Part shown: positions 40,762 through 48,292 of the stretch, one piece after another
Numbering within the stretch: the stretch's first letter is position 1
Layout of the letters: each line of letters opens with the position of its first letter
DNA from: RGDT01 sp964630925
Lineage (GTDB): Bacteria; Planctomycetota; Planctomycetia; Gemmatales; Gemmataceae
NCBI GenBank assembly: GCA_964630925.1
Contig: CAZVZK010000026.1
Span: forward strand, 1 to 64,000
Direction: 5' to 3'
DNA length: 64,000 nucleotides
Translations under genes and position numbers: made by a program
The notes under the pieces: model-generated
What the model saw: only the letters and a program-made list of their open reading frames with translations
Database searches by the model: none
Told to the model about the DNA's origin: nothing

Positions 40762-42268
40762 ATGGCCGCGAAGAACGATGGCATCCCGAAGTTGCGCCGG
40801 CACAAGGGCACGTCCCAGGGGTACGCGCGCCGCGAATCACGTCACGGGTTCGCTCTGGGCAACCGCGAGCAGCCCGCTGACCGGCTTTGATTGGCGACAC
40901 GCCCCAGAGTAAACGGCCTGTCAAGTGACGTGATCGGCGGGCCGGGTACTCCCAGGGCATGATCCGCCTCTCCGACGTGGATCACTGGTGCGGCGTCTGG
41001 CCCGCCGGCCAGGACAAGCCGCCCCCCGAGGTGATGGCCGCACGCGACCGCCACGTCGCCGAGTGGCTGGCACGCGGCTGCACGCCGGCCCCGACGCGCC
41101 AGCGCCGGACCGCGAGGCCGCCGGCGGAGGCGGGCCCGCCGCAGAACGCCGTGGCCCCGCCCGCCGACAAGCCCCCGCCCCCGGCGATCCCCGACGCGCT
41201 CACCGTGACCGAGGCCGTCGCCGCCCACCTGCGCCACGCGAAGGCGTACTCCACCAACGACGACGGCACCCCGGCGACGGAGTACGCCGAGACCGTGTCC
41301 TCGCTGCGCCCCGTCGTCCACCTCTACGTGCTGCTCCCCGCCGCCAAGCTCTCCCCCCTCAAGCTCAAGGCCGTTCGCCAGCTCATGGTGGCCGGGTACG
41401 AACACACGGAGTACGGCAAGCAAGCGGCGCTGTCGCGTGGAGTCATCAACCGGCGTGTCGCGCGGATCAAACGCGCGTTCACCTGGCTCGTCGGCGAAGA
41501 GCTGGCCCCCGTCCGTGTCGCATGCCCTCGCCGCCGTCAATGGGCTGGTGGAAGGCAAGACCACGGCGAAGGAGCCGCGCCCGCCCGTCGTGCCCGTCGA
41601 GGCCGCCTTGGTCGAGCGGACGCTGCCGCACATGCCGCCCCATGCCGCCGGCCTCATCGCCTTCATGGCCGCGGCCGGCTGCCGCCCGTCGGAGGCGTGC
41701 CGCCTGACGCCCTGCGAGCTCGACCGCACGGGCGACGTGTGGTTCTTCGCCCCGCCAAGCACAAGACCCGCCACCGGGGCAAGCGCCGCATCATCGCCGT
41801 CGGGGCGTTCATCAAGATTGAGTGCCCGGCGTGCGGCAGGCGGGGACGCCCACGCGTCCTGTCCTCGCCGGACGGACGCCTGTGCGGCGCCTGCGCCGAG
41901 GACGCGGCACGGTGTGGGGTCATGGAGCCGCGGACGCGGAACGAGTGCCACGGCGCGGAGGAGCCGCTGTTCAGCCCCGCCGCCCAGCGGGCGGAGCTGT
42001 ACGCGGCGTGGCGGGCGGGCAGGGTGTCGAAAGTGCAGCCGAGCCAGGAGAGCCGCAAGAAGAAGGCGCCGAAGAAGTTGCCGGGGCCGGTGTACACGCC
42101 TGCGGCGCTCGCCCACGCCGTCGCCGGCACGTGCAAGCGGGGCGGGCTGCAGCACTGGTCGCCGTACCGCGTCCGCCACCTGTTCGGGGCGATGGCCCGC
42201 GAGGCCGGTGGCCTCGACGGCGCGCAGGCCGCCCTGGGGCACGCGACGCCGCTGATGGCTGACCACTC
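40762..42268 (+). pseudogene. Tyrosine integrase, broken by frameshifts and truncated at the catalytic tyrosine
   Basis: The segments read as one planctomycete-type tyrosine recombinase. It starts with MAAKNDGIPKLRRHKGTSQG (40762, stop at 40888-40890). From 40959 come a linker and the core-binding domain (VTEAVAAHLRHAKAY ... SRGVINRRVARIKRAFTWLVGEELAP). A shift near 41515 leads to HALAAVNGLVEGKTTAKE and the catalytic Arg in AAGCRPSEACRL. A shift back near 41753 gives PAKHKTRHRGKRRII (Lys region), and then YRVRHLFGAMAREAGGLDGAQAALGHATPLMADH. The next residue should be the nucleophilic Tyr, but the sequence changes to the transposase remnant there. The box-II histidine position also looks altered (SPYRVRHL). 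Proximity to tRNA-Asn suggests a past island integrating at that tRNA (inference). No second attachment copy was found. Confidence 0.72.
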
Positions 42269-42284
42269 CCCCAAAGCTCACTTG

Positions 42285-42530
42285 GAAGACGGGCAACACC
42301 CCCAAGGGGGGCGAGGGGGCGTGCGAGCTCCACGTCAGGGCGTGGGCCTTGCTGCACGACTTCAGGCCGTGGCACCCGGCGACGGCCAGGAGGAACGGGG
42401 GGGCGCTGCCCGGCGGAGAGGCTGAACAAGCACCGCCACCACGAGGGCTGGCTACAGAACCCCCTCGCCCATGCCTCCCTCGACGGATCCCGCCGCCGGA
42501 TCGCCCCTCCCCAAACCCCATGACGGACAG
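42285..42530 (+). pseudogene. 3' remnant of a second transposase copy, inverted
   Basis: The plus strand reads DGQH ... GEGACELHVRAWALLHDFRPWHPATARRNGG in one frame and then RCPAERLNKHRHHEGWLQNPLAHASLDGSRR after a one-base shift. It matches the last ~80 residues of the intact transposase (39358-40611) in opposite orientation. It ends in CCATGACGGACAGAAAAA, the counterpart of the element's inverted end. Only this C-terminal part survives, and it is frameshifted, so it is dead. Its left border coincides with the truncation of the integrase. Confidence 0.75.
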
Positions 42531-42575
42531 AAAAAAAGAAGAGGGAACAGCCGACGGCCGGCTGTTCCCTCTTCT
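42530..42575 (-). terminator. Strong intrinsic terminator of the BBP7 gene
   Basis: AGAAGAGGGAACAGCCG (42537-42553) and CGGCTGTTCCCTCTTCT (42559-42575) form a perfect 17-bp stem with a 5-nt loop. Read on the minus strand the stem is followed by seven T residues, so it terminates the BBP7 gene whose stop is at 42611. Confidence 0.85.
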
Positions 42576-42610
42576 ATTCATCCCTCATGCCTCATCCCTC
42601 ACCCCTACCC

Positions 42611-43978
42611 TCAGAAGAGCAGCTCGAAGCCCATGTTCAGGCCCTGCACCCAGGCGTCCTGGGTGGCGAAGCGGAAGCCGGGCTGGCTGATGCTGTTCGT
42701 GTTGGTGTTGCCGCCCGCGGTGACCGTGGTGCTGAGGTTGTTGTTGGTGCTGCCGAGGCCGGCGCGGGCCATGTTGCCCATGTAGATGCCGTCGTAGCCG
42801 ACGGTGACGCGGAAGTTGTCGCCGACGCGGTAGCCGAGCTTGAAGTTGACCTCGGGGATGAAGCTGAACTTGGTGGTCGTCGAGTTGTCGGGGTCACCGC
42901 CGCCGACCAGCAGGCCGCCCGACCCCAGCCGCCCCGTGGGCGTCGGGCGGGCCGCGTCGTTGTTAATCACGTTCGTCACGCCCGACAACTGGGCGTACTG
43001 GATATTGGGGCCGACGGCGGCCTTGAGCCGGCCATACAGGTAGAGGTTGCCGATGTAACTCTCCACGTCGAAGCCGATCTGGGCGCCGATGAAGTTGTTC
43101 CAGATGCGGATGCGGTCCACGGAGGAGAAGGCGATGCTCCGCGACAGCGTGTCGGCGGGGTTGGCGGGGGCGGTGTCCGGCTGGGTCAGGCTGACGGTGC
43201 TGATGGCCCCGACCTCGTCCCGGAAGTTGATGTACCGCATGCCGCCCAGGGAGGTGAAGTCGAAGCTGCCGATCTTCAGGTTCGTGGAGCGGACGTTCAG
43301 CTCGGCGCCGAAGAGGCTCGACGAGGCCGTGGCGGCGACCACCCCGGAGGCGTTACGCAGGACCGTGATCGGCGTGGAGGTCACCAGGGTGGGCGGCTGG
43401 CCGCCCACGACGACGAAGGTGCGGTTGGCCGCCCCCGTGTCGAGCTGGATCGTCCCTGGCTGCGACGAGGAGGAGATGATCCGCGAGTCGGAGCCACGCT
43501 CCAGGATGAACCCCTGCGCCTCCAGGCCGAAGCCGTGGCCGTTGTCGGACCACAGGCCGAGGGTGACCCGCGCCCCGTTGAGGGACCCGAAGTCGGTGTT
43601 CCTGGCCCCGCCGAAGCCGGCGTTGTTGACGATGGACAGCGGCAACACCTGCGTGTTGGTCACGACGTTGGGCGCGCCGCCGGCATTGTTGACGAAGGTA
43701 TCGGTCGAGGTGACCGAGATCAGGCCGATGGGGATGGCGCTGACGTTGAGCGGCAGGGTGGCGCCGCGGATCTTCCACAGCAGGTAGTCCGCCCCGCCGT
43801 AGATGAGGTTGCCGCCCCCCGCGGAATACAGGGCCTCGGGCGGGAGGACGGCGGCCGACGGCGCGGCCGAGCCGGCGGGCGGGACGGCGGAGCCGATCAG
43901 GGGGGGCGGGGCCTGGGCCGGCGATAACGCCACGCCCGCCAACAGCACGGCCAACGCGCCCAGGTAACGCACGTTCAT
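42611..43978 (-). CDS. BBP7-type outer-membrane beta-barrel protein
   Basis: The 455-residue protein has a signal peptide (LGALAVLLAGVALSPAQA). It then has the planctomycete BBP7 ('putative beta-barrel porin 7') start, ALYSAGGGNLIYGGADYLLWKIRGATLPLN, a typical leading strand of these barrels. Many alternating amphipathic strands follow, each ending in aromatic residues, and the C-terminus is FRFATQDAWVQGLNMGFELLF with a terminal aromatic, as expected for Bam insertion. It is probably an outer-membrane pore or structural barrel; the cargo is unknown. ATG 43978 lies after GGGGCAG. The gene is isolated, between a perfect terminator downstream and two hairpins upstream, so it probably has its own promoter. 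Confidence 0.85.
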   Translation of the reverse strand: MNVRYLGALAVLLAGVALSPAQAPPPLIGSAVPPAGSAAPSAAVLPPEALYSAGGGNLIYGGADYLLWKIRGATLPLNVSAIPIGLISVTSTDTFVNNAGGAPNVVTNTQVLPLSIVNNAGFGGARNTDFGSLNGARVTLGLWSDNGHGFGLEAQGFILERGSDSRIISSSSQPGTIQLDTGAANRTFVVVGGQPPTLVTSTPITVLRNASGVVAATASSSLFGAELNVRSTNLKIGSFDFTSLGGMRYINFRDEVGAISTVSLTQPDTAPANPADTLSRSIAFSSVDRIRIWNNFIGAQIGFDVESYIGNLYLYGRLKAAVGPNIQYAQLSGVTNVINNDAARPTPTGRLGSGGLLVGGGDPDNSTTTKFSFIPEVNFKLGYRVGDNFRVTVGYDGIYMGNMARAGLGSTNNNLSTTVTAGGNTNTNSISQPGFRFATQDAWVQGLNMGFELLF

Positions 43979-44139
43979 GGATCTGCCCCGTGGTAACGAT
44001 GTTCGAACCGCCCCGGCGCGCGGGACGGGTGTGCCAAACGTGAAATCTGTCTGCCCATTCCTATCGGCACGGACGGGGGGGTCGCATGAGTCGTGATGGC
44101 CGGAAGGGATGCGCGGGGTCGCAGGCGGGAATAAGAGCA

Positions 44140-44169
44140 GGGCCGGCGAGAGTGAACTCTCGCCGGCCC
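44140..44169 (-). terminator. 14-bp hairpin upstream of the BBP7 gene
   Basis: GGGCCGGCGAGAGT (44140-44153) pairs with ACTCTCGCCGGCCC (44156-44169) with a 2-nt gap. On the minus strand it is followed by TGCTCTTATT. It lies between the DUF1501 stop and the BBP7 start, after the terminator at 44181-44244, and could be a backup terminator or a leader structure of BBP7. The rest of the 342-bp gap (43979-44320) holds nothing else I can name. Confidence 0.6.
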
Positions 44170-44180
44170 CACTGGTGTAC

Positions 44181-44244
44181 AAAAAATGTCCGCCGCTGAT
44201 CGTCCCGGCGTCGCCCAGTCACCGAAACAACCTCGCGGCGGACA
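44181..44244 (-). terminator. Terminator after the DUF1549-DUF1501 unit
   Basis: TGTCCGCCGC (44187-44196) and GCGGCGGACA (44235-44244) form a 10-bp stem with a 38-nt loop. On the minus strand the stem ends in six T residues (44186-44181), the classical intrinsic terminator form. It lies 77 nt after the DUF1501 stop. Confidence 0.65.
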
Positions 44245-44320
44245 GGGGTATCATATGCCTTCACGAAATCCACGCAAGGGGGAAATCGGAGAAATAGCCC
44301 CCGGATTCCGCCTCGGGCGC

Positions 44321-45595
44321 TCAGAACAGCTCGTGGACGTGCTTGCCGGTTCGGTCCACCATGCGCACCGGACGCCCGTCGCGCGTCGTGAACGTCTTCG
44401 TGTAGTCGATGTCCAGCGCCTTGCACACCGTCGCCATGAAGTCCGCCGCCCCCACGGGCCGGTCCTTCACGTTGTCGCCGTTCTTCGTGGACGCGCCGAC
44501 CACCTGCCCGCCCTTGACGCCGGCCCCCGCCAGCATCGTGCTCCACGCCCTGGCGTGGTGGCGGTTGCGCCCCGTCATCGGGAAGCGCCCGAACTCCCCC
44601 ATCCACACCACCAGCGTGCTGTCGAGCAGCCCGCGCTCCTTCAGGTCGCCGATCAGCGTCGCCATCGCCGGGTCCATGTAGGCGCTGCGCCGCTTCACCG
44701 GCTCCGCCGCCCCGCCGTGGTCGTCCCACCCGCCCAGCAGCACCTCGACGAACGGCACGCCCGCCTCGACCAGCCGCCGCGCCATCAGGCACGCCTTGCC
44801 GAACTGGCTCGTCCCGTACGCCTCGCGCATCTTCGCCGGCTCGCGGTCGATCTCGAACGCCTTGCCACGCGGGGAGTGCAGCAATTCCATCGCCCGTTTG
44901 TACGCCGAGCGGTGCGCCGCCACGGCGGGGTGCCCGCCGTGCGACTCCATCAGCCGCGCGTCCGCACGGTCCACCAGCGCCGCCTTGGCGTCCAGGTCGC
45001 CCAGGCCCAGGAACGGCTTGAGGTTCTCCACCCCCGCCTGCGGGTCCGCGATGTTCAGCGGGGTGTGCTTCGGCCCCAGATACGCCGACGCAGGGCGGTA
45101 GATGCCCGCTGCGTTGTTCCCCTGCACGCCGCCGTTAATGCAGCAGAACGTCGGCAGCTCGAAGCCCGGCTGCGACAACTGGTGCGACACGATGCACCCC
45201 ATCGACGGGTTCGGCGTGCTGGGGCTCGGCTTGTAGCCCGTGTGCATCAGGAGGCGGGCGCGGTCGTGGACCGCCTCGCCCGTGGACATGCTGCGGATGA
45301 CCGCGAAGTCCTTCGCCCTCTCCGCCAGCTTCGGCAGGTGCTCGCTGATCTCGACGCCGGCCGCGGCGGTCTTGATCGCCTTGAACTCGCCGCCCTCCTT
45401 CACGTCGAAGGTGTGGAACTGCGAGGGGCCGCCGTTCATCCACAGCAGGATGCACGACTTGTGCTTGCGGCCCGTCTCGGCGGCCGCCTTCGTCGCGTCG
45501 GCCGCGAACGCCCGGAACCAGCCGGACGCCGACCCCGCCATGAGCCCGGCTGCCGCGAGCGTCATCAGGTCGCGGCGGGAGATGTTGTCGTTCAT
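44321..45595 (-). CDS. DUF1501 secreted protein (second pair)
   Basis: A 424-residue DUF1501 protein with a Tat-like N-terminus (SRRDLMTLAAAGLMAGSASG, residues 6-25). The family motifs are SCILLWMNGGPSQFHTFDV, VIRSMSTGEAVHDRARLLMHTGYKP, LLGGWDDHGGAAEPVK, LVVWMGEFGRFPMTGRNRHHARAWS and VGAADFMATVCKALDIDYTK. Function is unknown beyond the sulfatase-like fold. It lies 58 bp downstream of its DUF1549/DUF1553 partner on the same strand and ends before a T-tract terminator. Compared with the 19680 copy the Asp/His-rich segment reads WDDHGG instead of WDTHAN, so the metal site may differ. Confidence 0.9.
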   Translation of the reverse strand: MNDNISRRDLMTLAAAGLMAGSASGWFRAFAADATKAAAETGRKHKSCILLWMNGGPSQFHTFDVKEGGEFKAIKTAAAGVEISEHLPKLAERAKDFAVIRSMSTGEAVHDRARLLMHTGYKPSPSTPNPSMGCIVSHQLSQPGFELPTFCCINGGVQGNNAAGIYRPASAYLGPKHTPLNIADPQAGVENLKPFLGLGDLDAKAALVDRADARLMESHGGHPAVAAHRSAYKRAMELLHSPRGKAFEIDREPAKMREAYGTSQFGKACLMARRLVEAGVPFVEVLLGGWDDHGGAAEPVKRRSAYMDPAMATLIGDLKERGLLDSTLVVWMGEFGRFPMTGRNRHHARAWSTMLAGAGVKGGQVVGASTKNGDNVKDRPVGAADFMATVCKALDIDYTKTFTTRDGRPVRMVDRTGKHVHELF

Positions 45596-45653
45596 CGGTA
45601 TCTCGCTGGTGGTATGGTTCCTGTGTAGCCGCGACGCGCAGCGGACGCTCGCG

Positions 45654-47303
45654 TCACCGGTTCAAGATGAACTCCGCGCTGTTCACGAGCGCCCAAAAGA
45701 TCCCCCTGTAGCCGTCCCCCTTCGACTTCGCCCTGGCGACATGCCGCGCCGCCTCGTCGGCCTCCTCCTCCGTGGGACGCCGCGACAGCGTCGCGATGTA
45801 CAGCGCCTCGATGGCCTTCGCCGGCGTGTCGAGCTTCGCCACACGCGCCACCGTGTTCCCGCCCGTGTTGAACAGGTCCTGGTTCATCAGCCGCAGCGCC
45901 TGCGGGATGCCGTGGCTGTACTCCGTCGCGTCGCCCTCCACGTCCTTCGTCGTGAAGAACGCCATGAACTGCTCCTTCGCCCCGGCCACGGCGAACCGGC
46001 CCGCGCCTCCGCCCTTCTTCTTGTCCATCTTGACGCCCTTCGTCCGGGCCAGGTCGGGCACTTCCAGCGCCGCCGTCAGCGAATTGTACATCACCTCAGG
46101 CGTCATCACCTTCACGCCCTGCCGCGCGAAGAGCTGCTCGTCGGACTTGGCCCCGTCGGTGCGGCTCGTCCGCTGGTACGCCTGGCTGTTGCAGATCACG
46201 CGGATCAGGTGCTTCAGGTCGAACTTGCTGTCGGCCAGCTCCTTCGCCAGCAGCGCCACCACCTCCGGGTGCGAGTGCGGGTTGACCTCGCTCACCTCCC
46301 CCACGGGGTTGGCGAACGCCCGCCCGAAAAGGTGCCCCCACATCCGGTTCACCGCGTTGGCCGCGAAGTACGGGTTCTCCCTGGCGACGAGCCACTTCAC
46401 GAAGGCCGGGCGGAACGGCTCGTCGCGCTTCAGCGCCGGCGTTTCGCCGTGCGGCAGCCGCGCCTTCACCACGCGCCCGATCTGCTTGAAGGAAGAGTCC
46501 GGGATGACAATCGACGCCCCCGGCCCGATCTTCGGGGCCATGTTGCGTTTCTTGTCCTTGGGCGGCGCCGCCGTCTCCGTGATCGACAGGCTGGCGTTCT
46601 TCGTGCCCTTGGCCCCGCCGCCGTTCTGCACCTTGCCGAAGAAGGCCGCCACGCCCCAGAAGTCGTCCTGCTTCCACTTGTCCACGAACGGGTGCTTGTG
46701 GCACTCGGCGCACGCGATCTGCGCCCCCATGAAGATCTGCCCCACCGTGCCCGCGATGACGTTGGCCTGCGGGTAGCCGCGCGTGTCCCCGTTGAGGACG
46801 AAGAAAAGGCTCTCCGGCTTGTCCCCCTCCACCGTCAGCATCTTGCTGACGATCACGTCCCAGCCGGTGCCCTTGTTGAAGTGGTCGGCCAGCCAGTCCG
46901 CCAGGGGCTGCGTGTCGGGCGGGCGGATCATGTTCGCGTCGGGGCGGATGATCAGGGTGCGCCAGATCGACCCGAAGTGCCGCCCGTACGCCTTCGACTC
47001 CAGCAGCTCGTCGATGAGCTTGGCCCGCTTGTTGGCGTCCTTGCTATCGAGGAACGCCAGCGTCTGCGCGGTGTTCGGGATCGTGCCGGTCAGATCGAGG
47101 TACACCCGCCGCAGGAACTCGGCGTCGGAGGCCAGCGGCCCGATGGCCGCCTTCTCCGCCGTCAGGCGGACGCCCAGGAGGCGGTCGATGGCGGCGCTGC
47201 CGGCGGGTACGCCGGCGGCGGGCTTCTCTGGCTTCTCCGCCGCGGCGTCGCTCACGGCGGCGACGGCGAGCGCCAGGGCCGCGGTCATCAGGAGCCGTCT
47301 CAT
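45654..47303 (-). CDS. DUF1549/DUF1553 domain protein (second pair)
   Basis: A 549-residue secreted protein with an N-terminal signal peptide (RRLLMTAALALAVAAVSDAAA). DUF1549 starts at about residue 38 (AIDRLLGVRLTAEKAAIGP; FLRRVYLDLTGTIPNTAQT) and contains a CxxCH motif in CAECHKHPFVDKW (about residue 198). DUF1553 follows (WLVARENPYFAANAVNRMWGHLFGRAFANPVGE, about 315-350) to the end (LSRRPTEEEADEAARHV; IFWALVNSAEFILNR). It is probably a periplasmic haem-containing or metal-containing partner of the adjacent DUF1501 protein. The start is the ATG at 47303. It is divergent from the third DUF1549-type gene, with a 989-bp gap of decayed sequence between. Confidence 0.9.
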   Translation of the reverse strand: MRRLLMTAALALAVAAVSDAAAEKPEKPAAGVPAGSAAIDRLLGVRLTAEKAAIGPLASDAEFLRRVYLDLTGTIPNTAQTLAFLDSKDANKRAKLIDELLESKAYGRHFGSIWRTLIIRPDANMIRPPDTQPLADWLADHFNKGTGWDVIVSKMLTVEGDKPESLFFVLNGDTRGYPQANVIAGTVGQIFMGAQIACAECHKHPFVDKWKQDDFWGVAAFFGKVQNGGGAKGTKNASLSITETAAPPKDKKRNMAPKIGPGASIVIPDSSFKQIGRVVKARLPHGETPALKRDEPFRPAFVKWLVARENPYFAANAVNRMWGHLFGRAFANPVGEVSEVNPHSHPEVVALLAKELADSKFDLKHLIRVICNSQAYQRTSRTDGAKSDEQLFARQGVKVMTPEVMYNSLTAALEVPDLARTKGVKMDKKKGGGAGRFAVAGAKEQFMAFFTTKDVEGDATEYSHGIPQALRLMNQDLFNTGGNTVARVAKLDTPAKAIEALYIATLSRRPTEEEADEAARHVARAKSKGDGYRGIFWALVNSAEFILNR

Positions 47304-47400
47304 GGGAGGGCCTCGGTTCGTTCGGGGTACAGGGATTGGATTCGCCGCCCGTCACCTCGGCAAGATCAAACCCCGCCCGGAGAAAGCGGTTCCGCCCGCC

Positions 47401-47505
47401 TCAAGCCGCGTCCTCCACGCCCCACACGGCGACGAGCCCCTTCGTCCCTCCGGCGGTGGCCGTCATCCCGTCGGGTGAGAACGAGAGCGCCTTGAACGTC
47501 CGCAT
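47401..47505 (-). pseudogene. WD40-repeat C-terminal remnant
   Basis: A 34-codon frame from ATG 47505 reads RTFKALSFSPDGMTATAGG and ends in VAVWGVEDAA before TGA at 47401-47403. This is the last blade of a WD40 propeller as found at the end of planctomycete WD40 proteins. A GGAGG sits just upstream, so translation is conceivable, but one blade alone cannot fold as a propeller. It is probably the surviving tail of a deleted gene. Confidence 0.55.
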
Positions 47506-47790
47506 CGTCCTCCTCCGCCGGGAAAAGCGCGGCCAGACGCTTGCACACCGCCGCCGATTGCTGTACCATCCCCCTCAACTGATCATACCCGGAACGGGGG
47601 TGCAGGAGGCACCGAGCCGACCCTTTCGACACGACAACAACACGGGGCAGCCCCGCCGCGCCCCGCCAATCCTCCCTGGCGCCGGAGGGCGAGATGTTCT
47701 CCCTCGTCCCTCCGGTGCCACTTATTTGGGCACTCCTCGCTGAAGCCACACGCGCCCGCTCAGGCCGGGCCGGCGGTGCCGCGCTCCTGA

Positions 47791-47990
47791 TGGTGGCGGA
47801 TGGACGCCAGTCAGTGAGGGAAACGAACCGCGGACTGCGGACACCCTGGATGGAGGCGGATGGACGCCCATCAGTGAAGGAAACGAACCACGGAAACGAA
47901 CTTTCCCGCCGCAAATACAGGCGGCAGAACGACTTGAGGAAGTTCGTTTCCCGACCCCCTCACCCCCCCCCCGCGCCACGGAAACGAATC
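47791..47990. repeat. Direct repeats and GGAAACGAAC word cluster
   Basis: GGCGGATGGACGCC followed by TCAGTGA and GGAAACGAACC occurs twice with a 62-bp period (from about 47792 and 47854). The word GGAAACGAA occurs four times on the plus strand (47819, 47879, 47892, 47980) and once inverted (47942-47951). The inverted copy can pair with the one at 47892 to form a hairpin with a ~40-nt loop that itself has a CCGCC/GGCGG stem. No gene is present. Confidence 0.6.
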
Positions 47991-48082
47991 GCCCGTCGAT
48001 CCGGGGGCCATTGCGTATGATCCGGGCCGCTCCCACCCACCGTCCTCGCCCACCGCGCCCGTCACCTCGCCGACGCCCCGGC

Positions 48083-48235
48083 CGCCACGGCCTGCTCGAC
48101 TCCCGCGTCTGCCGACAGTCGCTCGCCCCCCATGACGCGGACGACGCCTTCAAGGCGACTTCCGGGGATCCCCGGTCACGCTCGGCAGGACCGGCCGGCG
48201 CTCGCCGCGTCGCTGACACCCTCGCGGATTGCCCT
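48083..48235 (+). pseudogene. Decayed ECF sigma factor region-2 fragment
   Basis: In the plus frame, RHGLLDSRVCRQSLAPHDADDAFKAT matches the ECF region 2 pattern RHGPLV-x-VCRR-x(5)-DAEDAFQAT seen intact in the sigma-WD40 fusion at 24291. Beyond KAT the frame is disturbed, with only GARRVADTLA reminiscent of the next helix. No region 4 is found. The fragment is a gene relic; its parent was most likely a planctomycete ECF sigma factor. Confidence 0.6.
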
Positions 48236-48292
48236 CCACAATAAGGCGCCGCGGCGTATCACGAACCACGGGCCCTCCGTGGAGGCCGATGC

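Larger units (their letters stand above)
47304..48292. other. 989-bp gap of decayed genes and repeats
   Basis: No intact gene is supported here. The gap contains a WD40 C-terminal fragment (47401-47505, minus), a cluster of direct repeats with GGAAACGAAC words (47791-47990) and an ECF sigma region-2 fragment (48083-48235, plus). Promoters for the two divergent DUF1549-type genes should also lie here, but I could not identify them. Confidence 0.55.

Noticed and set aside
40959..42425. Single intact 488-residue protein from 40959
   Set aside because: Integrase motifs are split between this frame and another between about 41515 and 41753, and the C-terminus runs into transposase-derived sequence, so the frame is not one functional protein.
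39182..42600. Second attachment site (copy of the tRNA-Asn 3' end)
   Set aside because: I looked for GGTTCGAATCCTACC-like sequence downstream and found none in the window, so no island boundaries are claimed.
47366..47914. 182-codon minus-strand frame in the gap between DUF1549 genes
   Set aside because: It is built on the direct repeats (RFVSLTDWRPSA-like duplications), and the only recognisable segment, a WD40 blade, is in a different frame.
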